A stretch of 23,010 bases of DNA. Origin: Pelargonium cotyledonis (lineage: Eukaryota; Streptophyta; Magnoliopsida; Geraniales; Geraniaceae). Position 1 is the stretch's first letter. Each line of letters opens with the position of its first letter. Below are positions 21,301-23,010 of this stretch, one piece after another. The stretch spans positions 1 to 23,010 of the forward strand of contig JAYMTA010000921.1 in assembly GCA_036897625.1 (NCBI GenBank), in the 5' to 3' direction. The translations under genes were made by a program, and so were the position numbers. Under the pieces are notes generated by a model that worked only from the letters and a program-made list of their open reading frames with translations, did not search any database and was not told the DNA's origin.

Positions 21301-21628
21301 GAAAGAAGAATGGCCTTCCGTTCTTTCAGTCAGTCTTATTGATTATTATGGAGGTAATAACATCACTCAGGAAAAAATTGCCAGGGAGATGAACAAGCCC
21401 GGTGGAAGGACAAGTTCAGACGTCAAAGACTTTGAAATTGAAACCCATCTGATCCTCGAGACTGTTGCAGCAGAGCTTCATGCCCTATCGTGGATGACCG
21501 CTAGTCCTGCATACTTGGAGCGACGAACTGCACTGCCGCTACACTGCGACATGGTTTTGAGACTTAGAAGACTCCTTCATTTGGCCGATAAGGAGCTTTC
21601 TCGGAATCCAGAGAAGTCAAAGGTGTAG
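2406..21628 (+). CDS. MED13: Mediator of RNA polymerase II transcription subunit 13 (22 coding exons, 1956 aa)
   Basis: MED13 is the large subunit of the CDK8 kinase module (CDK8, cyclin C, MED12, MED13) and tethers that module to core Mediator in the nucleus. The join I derive is 2406-2429, 3601-3674, 3773-3912, 4072-4158, 4317-4404, 4495-4575, 5936-6013, 6137-6216, 8074-8152, 8276-8605, 9511-9570, 10448-10688, 11877-12149, 12761-14122, 15135-15302, 15461-15636, 16877-16964, 17098-17176, 17649-17944, 18434-19529, 20168-20530, 21021-21628. Every junction keeps frame and the total is 5871 nt including TAG. The start is set by the N terminus MWTNVFKI, which continues as GGLRQISWFQFLPYEPDLNP in exon 2, as I recall for plant MED13. 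All introns are GT-AG except intron 9 (GC-AG). Identification rests on recalled similarity to Arabidopsis GCT/MAB2 along the full length. Exon edges are inferred from sequence, not from transcripts. The weakest acceptors are those of exons 5 and 14. Confidence 0.95.
2430..3600 (+). other. MED13 intron 1
   Basis: A GT-AG phase-0 intron of 1171 bp, with donor GTATGC and acceptor TTTTCTTCAG. It contains a pair of about 39-bp direct repeats (3063-3101 and 3180-3218) sharing ATAATGACAGTG and CATATAA. A short + open frame at 2329-2562 runs through exon 1 and is a frame shadow. A long first intron is common in plant genes and may carry expression-enhancing sequence (inference). Confidence 0.8.
3063..3218. 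repeat. Short direct repeat pair in intron 1
   Basis: The segments starting AATCCTC at 3063 and 3180 match over about 39 bp with a few differences, including the shared core ATAATGACAGTG(T/C)CATATAA. The copies are 117 bp apart. This looks like a local duplication. Confidence 0.7.
4576..5935 (+). other. MED13 intron 6
   Basis: A 1360-bp GT-AG intron, with donor GTCTGC and acceptor TTTTGTAG. Apart from a diverged direct repeat at about 4787-5025 I see no gene or identifiable element. The + open frame at 4858-5064 lies within that repeat and shows no domain. Confidence 0.75.
4787..5025. repeat. Diverged direct repeat of about 80 bp in intron 6
   Basis: Both copies start TATACTTAATGC (4787 and 4947) and continue through CTGCAA(A)TT(C)GGGATGTAA and AAATTAGA into TTTTG(T)GCTGTT. 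The offset is about 150-160 bp. It appears to be an old tandem duplication. Confidence 0.6.
6355..7055. mobile_element. Non-autonomous hAT-type DNA transposon in intron 8
   Basis: A 701-bp element is bounded by an 8-bp direct repeat CTATAATG (6347-6354 and 7056-7063; nine bases match if the preceding G is counted). Its ends are imperfect inverted repeats: CTGTGTTTTAAAAAGC on the left and CAGTGTTTTGAAAAGC as the reverse complement of the right. An 8-bp duplication and CAGTG-type ends are the hallmark of hAT elements. Subterminal GAAGCGC / GGGCTTC motifs are clustered at both ends, also usual for hAT. No transposase frame is visible inside, so it is non-autonomous. Confidence 0.8.
7468..7969 (-). 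mobile_element. TRIM-like miniature LTR retroelement, reverse orientation, in intron 8
   Basis: Two diverged direct repeats of 148 bp (7468-7615) and 145 bp (7825-7969) both begin TGTTGA and end TCAACA, as LTRs do. Read on the minus strand, the LTR at 7825-7969 is followed at once by AGTATGAGAGCAGG (7811-7824). This is close to the plant initiator-tRNA-Met primer-binding site TGGTATCAGAGC. The purine run GTGAGGAGAG (7616-7625 complement) directly precedes the other LTR, as a polypurine tract should. The internal region is only about 209 bp and has no coding capacity, which fits a TRIM. The five-base flanks do not match, and the LTRs are visibly diverged, so the insertion is old. Confidence 0.75.
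8153..8275 (+). other. MED13 intron 9 with GC-AG boundaries
   Basis: The donor reads TTCAG/GCAAGT and the acceptor ends TTTGAACAG/TTCTGG. Joining gives AG+T, a serine codon, and keeps the MED13 frame (QVYF-S-SGKF). No GT nearby restores the conserved reading. GC-AG introns are a known minor class and usually have a strong flanking donor, as here. Confidence 0.88.
8606..9510 (+). other. MED13 intron 10
   Basis: A 905-bp GT-AG intron, with donor GTATGG and acceptor AATTTGCAG. A (CTG)n-like run lies at about 8621-8633. It contains a long minus-strand open frame (8587-9078) and a + frame (8693-8971), neither with a recognisable domain. I see no identifiable element. Confidence 0.75.
9571..10447 (+). 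other. MED13 intron 11
   Basis: An 877-bp GT-AG intron, with donor GTCAGT and acceptor CTTTCTGCAG. It is AT-rich, with short T runs. I see no gene or recognisable repeat. Confidence 0.75.
10689..11876 (+). other. MED13 intron 12
   Basis: An 1188-bp GT-AG intron, with donor GTATGC and acceptor ATATTCAG. It carries the SINE-like remnant at about 11030-11120. The + open frames at 11016-11237 and 11092-11472 lie over and beside this and have no domain signal. Confidence 0.75.
11030..11120 (+). mobile_element. Au-type SINE 3' remnant in intron 12
   Basis: The stretch reading TTAGAGGATTCATGTTGCCG, then ACCCCAAC, then GGCTTGGTTGTTGTTATTG closely resembles the 3' half of the widespread plant Au SINE. 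That half typically has TCATGTAGCCGACCCCA and ends GGCTTGGTTGTTGTTG. The tRNA-like head is not evident, so this is a truncated or heavily diverged copy. Identification is from memory of the family. Confidence 0.6.
12150..12760 (+). other. MED13 intron 13
   Basis: A 611-bp GT-AG intron, with donor GTATCT. The inferred acceptor TTTGGTGAAG is weak, and the exon 14 frame stays open upstream to 12653, so alternative acceptors are possible. No repeat or gene is seen otherwise. Confidence 0.7.
12761..14122 (+). other. MED13: MED13 exon 14: long middle region, residues 546-999
   Basis: This single 1362-nt exon is the largest coding exon. It begins with PPGTAES, which follows FGE from exon 13, and continues through GDVGSSPLGVMDV and GFPSFESFNPTPP. 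The central part is rich in Ser, Asn, Thr and Pro and looks disordered. The last 100 residues are more ordered: SYVQRQPLQELLDGLSLLVQQ includes an LxxLL-type motif LQELL at residues 920-924, then GPYGWLALQEQWRREFSCGPSMVHAGCGGF. I assign exon limits by frame and homology. The acceptor (TTTGGTGAAG) lacks a strong pyrimidine tract. The frame stays open upstream of it to 12653. Confidence 0.88.
14123..15134 (+). other. MED13 intron 14
   Basis: A 1012-bp GT-AG intron with a consensus donor GTAAGC and acceptor TATTGCAG. It holds a probable dispersed-repeat remnant at about 14545-14690. The rest shows nothing identifiable. Confidence 0.75.
14545..14690. repeat. Probable dispersed plant repeat remnant in intron 14
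   Basis: The segment contains TCCAACTCAAAACCATTTGCC, then a GGAGAGACC block and later CTCGATGTGGGAAT. I recall a very common plant repeat with CCTAACTCAAAACCAATTGGC-like and TCGATGTGGGAC-like strings in the same order. I cannot name the family or define its ends. Confidence 0.45.
15637..16876 (+). other. MED13 intron 16
   Basis: A 1240-bp GT-AG intron, with donor GTATGC and acceptor ATGGGGCAG. A minus-strand open frame (15448-15858) overlaps exon 16 and is a shadow. I see no repeat or gene in the remainder. Confidence 0.75.
17177..17648 (+). other. MED13 intron 18
   Basis: A 472-bp GT-AG intron, with donor GTGAGT and acceptor TTTCTTTCAG. A + open frame at 17126-17398 runs out of exon 18 into it. 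Nothing else was recognised. Confidence 0.75.
17945..18433 (+). other. MED13 intron 19 with a 39-nt T run
   Basis: A 489-bp GT-AG intron, with donor GTAAGT and acceptor CCTTCCCAG. Its main feature is an uninterrupted T run at 18329-18367 followed by AT-rich sequence, ending 66 nt before exon 20. Confidence 0.8.
18329..18367. repeat. Homopolymer T run (39 nt)
   Basis: Thirty-nine consecutive T residues lie upstream of the exon 20 acceptor. It could be a mononucleotide microsatellite, or the reversed poly(A) end of a retroposed sequence on the minus strand. No flanking duplication is clear. Run length is prone to sequencing and assembly error. Confidence 0.85.
19530..20167 (+). other. MED13 intron 20
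   Basis: A 638-bp GT-AG intron, with donor GTACAA and acceptor TTGTTAACAG. It contains a Stowaway-like MITE (about 19615-19830) and a 15-nt T run at 19986-20000. Confidence 0.8.
19615..19830. mobile_element. Stowaway-like (Tc1/mariner) MITE in intron 20
   Basis: The left end TCCCTCCGTCCAAAATGAGT, followed by GTCTTGTTT, and the right end AACAAGACTCTCATTTTGGG, followed by ATGGACTG, are imperfect inverted repeats. They match the familiar Stowaway terminus CTCCCTCCGTCCCAAAAT. TA lies just left of the element (19613-19614). The right outer end is degraded, so the TA duplication is not intact. Length (about 216 bp), AT-rich core and absence of coding capacity all fit. Confidence 0.72.
20531..21020 (+). 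other. MED13 intron 21
   Basis: A 490-bp GT-AG intron, with donor GTATGT and acceptor TACTGTGCAG. It holds a (TC)10 microsatellite at 20711-20730. The + open frame at 20801-20986 shows no domain. Confidence 0.78.
20711..20730. repeat. (TC)10 microsatellite
   Basis: Ten uninterrupted TC units lie within intron 21, a likely length-polymorphic marker. Confidence 0.9.
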
Positions 21629-22430
21629 GTGGAAAGAGAGTGAAATCGGCCATTTTTTCGCGACATTATGGAATGGAAGCCCAGGTTAGCTCAGAATTGG
21701 CCCTGGTGTGCTGATTCCACTTTTGAGCTCCTATGTACAATTAGTTGAGTTGTAACATATATAATTAGTATGTGTAGTTCTTAGCCTAATGGTTTCAGTA
21801 AGTCGTAGGGTTTACCAGAATGACACATCTGGGAATAGAAATAGTTAACATCTTACAGATGTTTGTAGATTGTGAAAATGTATACCGACTATTTAGGAAT
21901 GTAAGGTTTAACTGAGGTAACGATTATTTATAGATCTCACTGGCGTGGTGGATTCGTCCTAGGTTGATTGGTGAAAATGTTTCTAGCATTTTAGAGCTTT
22001 TTTTTTTATCATGCCATTCATGGCTTGAATGGTTTGTAAGGATACAATAAATAGCATAAAATGGTTAGACTCCAATCAGAAATCAGTAAGTTTGGACAGC
22101 TTATCTATTTCTTTTACAGTCTTCTCTGATATAATTTGTCTCTCTTTGGCCAAGAGATGAGCATGATAGTCTATATTTCTATTTATGTGTAAAATTTTGC
22201 AATTTAGATGGCTATAAATAATTATTTGTTGAAAGCTACATTGTTGAATGTAACACGTTTTTGTATGTTTTCAGCGGGAACGAGCTAAGGAAAGTGAACC
22301 CACATGTTTTACTATTCAGATAATGAAAGATTATGTAGTCTACTGTTTCTTCTTCTAGACCACATCTCAAACATAACGAAGATTGCCATAGTTTTTCTCT
22401 TCTAAAAACCTGTTGTTCATGTGTATCACT
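21629..22430 (+). other. MED13 3' UTR and downstream flank
   Basis: No further coding frame follows the TAG. The sequence is U-rich in sense, with UGUA-type motifs near 21751. A canonical AATAAA at 22046-22051 is the clearest polyadenylation signal. The 3' end therefore probably lies between about 21780 and 22100. Beyond that, nothing was recognised up to 22430. Confidence 0.55.
22046..22051 (+). terminator. Candidate poly(A) signal AATAAA
   Basis: A canonical AATAAA lies 418 nt after the stop codon. Plant poly(A) signals are loose, so earlier U-rich sites near 21750-21790 could equally serve. Confidence 0.4.
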
Positions 22431-22860
22431 GATTTAGGGCTTGTTTGTTTCGCCTATATCACCTCCGGTAAGTCACGGTAAGTAGGTGATAAAAACTTTA
22501 AGAAGCTGTAAGTTAATTGGTGGTCCATTAAGTTAGTTATGTTTGGTAAATGAATAACTGAATGTGCCGGTAAGTTTAGTGTTTTATTTGGTAAAAAAAC
22601 TCTGGGTAAGTCAATTACAAAGTTCAAATGACCAAATTGCCAATGATTTTAGTATTGACATATTTTAATAAAAAATGAATGGCAAAAATGATATAAATAC
22701 AATAATTTAATTAAAATGAACATAAACAAAACGGCTAACCGTTTGTAACAAACGGTCGATTGTTTTGACTACTTGTCAACATTATTTAATAATAACAACA
22801 TATAATATAAGTTAAGTTAATGAGAATAAAAATTATAAATTAATTAACTAACCTAAGTTA
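22431..22860. repeat. Repeat-like block downstream of MED13
   Basis: It begins TTAGGGCTTGTTTG, a common start of dispersed plant elements, and contains four copies of GGTAAGT (22467, 22477, 22569, 22605) within 145 bp. TTAGGGCT at 22434-22441 has an inverted partner AGCCCTAA at 22860-22867. The second half is AT-rich. Class and boundaries cannot be fixed from the window. Confidence 0.4.
22738..22756. repeat. Perfect 9-bp palindrome with AACGG cores
   Basis: ACCGTTTGT and ACAAACGGT are exact inverted copies around a single A. Each arm contains an AACGG core as in MYB / mitosis-specific activator sites. Whether it is a regulatory site for the next gene or part of a repeat is open. Confidence 0.5.
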
Positions 22861-23010
22861 GCCCTAAACCCTAACTAAGAAATGTCTCTTTCTCTCTCTC
22901 ACCCTCATTTCACATGAGCTCTCTCTCTCTCTCTCTCCCTCTTATCCGCCGCCAACGATGACCTCCACCACCGTCTCAACCCCCGCCGTCACACCGCCTT
23001 AACCTCCGCC
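22861..23010 (+). promoter_or_regulatory. Probable promoter / 5' leader of a following gene, cut by the window edge
   Basis: A telo-box AAACCCTAA (22866-22874) is followed by CT-rich tracts (about 22883-22899 and 22917-22937) and then by a GC-rich stretch. This composition is typical of plant gene starts, especially housekeeping and translation genes. The first ATG (22958) is stopped after 14 codons by TAA at 23000, so it is not by itself the start of a long coding region. No product can be named. Confidence 0.4.

Larger units (their letters stand above)
18434..21628 (+). other. MED13: MED13 C-terminal Med13_C / PIWI-like domain (exons 20-22, residues 1269-1956)
   Basis: Exon 20 (1096 nt) starts VIYVVCPFPQSTAILQTVIESS. 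That corresponds to the conserved metazoan/plant string with a V-Y-x-V-x-P-F core. Around residue 1545 it has LHCCYGWTEDWRWLVCIWTD followed by RGELLDTNIF, another block shared with animal MED13. Exon 21 begins EWQKAIYSVGG and includes QQQELSLIQER and LFQWVQSI-like RGILQWVQSISFAAIS. Exon 22 holds PSPSMRFLPPAPLQLPTCL, then ESPPLAHLLHSKG (residues 1810-1822), PLSTGFVVSKAVP, EEWPSVLSVSLIDYYGG and AELHALSWMT. It closes with HCDMVLRLRRLLHLADKE before TAG at 21626-21628. The family fold here is Argonaute-like without evident slicer function. Confidence 0.92.

Noticed and set aside
2406..21628. MED13 as a pseudogene
   Set aside because: All 22 exons join in frame, splice sites are present and the conserved C terminus ends at a normal stop, so there is no evidence of decay.
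22958..23002. Start of a new protein-coding gene at the right edge
   Set aside because: The frame from ATG 22958 stops after 14 codons. The true start, if any, is outside the window or after a splice.
1..23010. CRISPR arrays, operons or bacterial defence-type systems
   Set aside because: The window is plant nuclear DNA with spliced genes. No regular repeat-spacer pattern or prokaryotic gene cluster was seen.

Overview
This is a plant nuclear genomic window, most likely from a eudicot. It is AT-rich, with many GT-AG introns and typical plant intronic transposons. It carries one recognisable protein gene, read on the + strand across about 19 kb: the Mediator kinase-module subunit MED13, known in Arabidopsis as GRAND CENTRAL / MACCHI-BOU 2. 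I could thread 22 coding exons by reading frame, splice sites and recalled similarity to plant MED13. They join in phase at every junction and give 5871 coding bases, that is 1956 residues plus a stop, close to the roughly 1.9 kb-residue length usual for plant MED13. No frameshift or premature stop interrupts the chain, so the gene looks intact. Species cannot be fixed from the sequence alone.

Layout. Bases 1-1850 are non-genic and repeat-rich. They hold a G-box/ABRE-like site, a pair of diverged tandem units, a hairpin-bearing repeat candidate, and a tRNA-derived SINE bounded by a perfect 11-bp target duplication. Bases about 1850-2405 look like the promoter edge and 5' leader of MED13, probably with a leader intron and a small upstream ORF. 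Bases 2406-21628 are the coding span. Bases 21629 to about 22100 are the 3' UTR and flank. Bases 22430-22860 are another repeat-like block. The last 150 bases (telo-box, CT-rich microsatellites, GC-rich start) resemble the 5' end of a following gene that is cut by the window edge.

The protein has four parts. An N-terminal conserved MED13 domain is encoded by exons 1-10. Next come a Ser-rich and an acidic/aromatic segment in exons 12-13. Exon 14 is a very large exon encoding a mostly low-complexity middle region that ends in a conserved helical block. The C-terminal conserved domain, known from structural work on the family to be Argonaute-like, is encoded mainly by exons 16-22. MED13 links the CDK8-cyclin C-MED12 kinase module to core Mediator, so this locus is a general transcriptional regulator and not part of an operon or gene cluster.

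The most informative non-coding content lies in the introns. There is a GC-AG intron (intron 9), a roughly 700-bp hAT-type non-autonomous element with an 8-bp target duplication and a reverse-orientation TRIM retroelement (both in intron 8), a Stowaway-like MITE (intron 20), an Au-type SINE tail (intron 12) and a 39-nt T run before exon 20. I found no evidence for a novel biological system. The notable signals are the element insertions and some unusual splice signals.
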